Positions 63,987 to 64,000 of a stretch of DNA of 64,000 nucleotides are shown in pieces (within the stretch, counting starts at the first letter, position 1; the number at the start of each line of letters is the position of its first letter). This DNA is from Choristoneura fumiferana (Eukaryota; Arthropoda; Insecta; Lepidoptera; Tortricidae). A model generated the notes under the pieces. The model was not told the origin of the DNA. It saw only the letters and a list, made by a program, of their open reading frames with translations, and did not search any database. The position numbers and the translations under genes were made by a program. Where the stretch lies: the NCBI RefSeq assembly GCF_025370935.1, contig NC_133501.1:2923368-2987367 (forward strand). Direction: 5' to 3'.

Positions 63987-64000
63987 CTATGACAAATACT

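Noticed and set aside
1..64000. CRISPR arrays, bacterial operons, phage genes
   Set aside because: No regularly spaced repeats, no Shine-Dalgarno-led gene clusters; clear introns and metazoan transposons.

Overview
The window is typical lepidopteran (moth or butterfly) nuclear DNA: AT-rich, intron-dominated and packed with nested transposons. The lepidopteran call rests on dispersed repeats I recognise from moth and butterfly genomes: Lep1/MINE-type elements, tRNA-derived SINEs with GAT or AAT tails, and the AGGGTTCCG(T)AGCC inverted-repeat elements. It also fits host genes with short GC-rich exons. Three runs of N mark scaffold gaps at 7985-8084, 14577-14631 and 26316-26415. Host genes: (1) One plus-strand exon at 959-1130, probably of a TRPC/TRPgamma-type cation channel. 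(2) A six-exon minus-strand short-chain dehydrogenase/reductase (SDR11/farnesol dehydrogenase type), complete between 24124 and 15222, whose splice phases all agree. (3) A minus-strand oxysterol-binding-protein-related gene of the ORP5/ORP8 type. Three exons of its lipid-transfer region are certain or near certain (34655-34507, 33880-33702, 30604-30424). Several upstream linker exons, up to 63986, are assigned by strand and splice phase. Its remaining 3' exons are not in the window. Several host exons can be read through only if single bases are missing from short homopolymers, so the assembly probably carries systematic indels. Mobile elements, left to right: 2800-6395 holds LINE remnants, including an inverted duplication with a small DNA transposon inserted in the LINE tail. 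8085-14576 is a nearly full-length BEL/Pao LTR retrotransposon (Gag, protease, RT/RNase H, integrase) with three frame breaks. 26526-30343 is a minus-strand CR1/Jockey-group LINE inserted into an older retroelement. 57700-62757 is a nearly complete plus-strand Jockey-group LINE whose ORF1 joins a PHD-like finger to a region resembling the baculovirus FP25K family. Introns and intergenic DNA carry many foldback and MITE-like elements, several almost perfect hairpins. The clearest single event is a hAT-type element inserted exactly at the 5' splice site of SDR intron 3; its 8-bp target duplication rebuilds the donor. I found no RNA genes beyond tRNA-like SINE heads, no CRISPR arrays and no bacterial operons.
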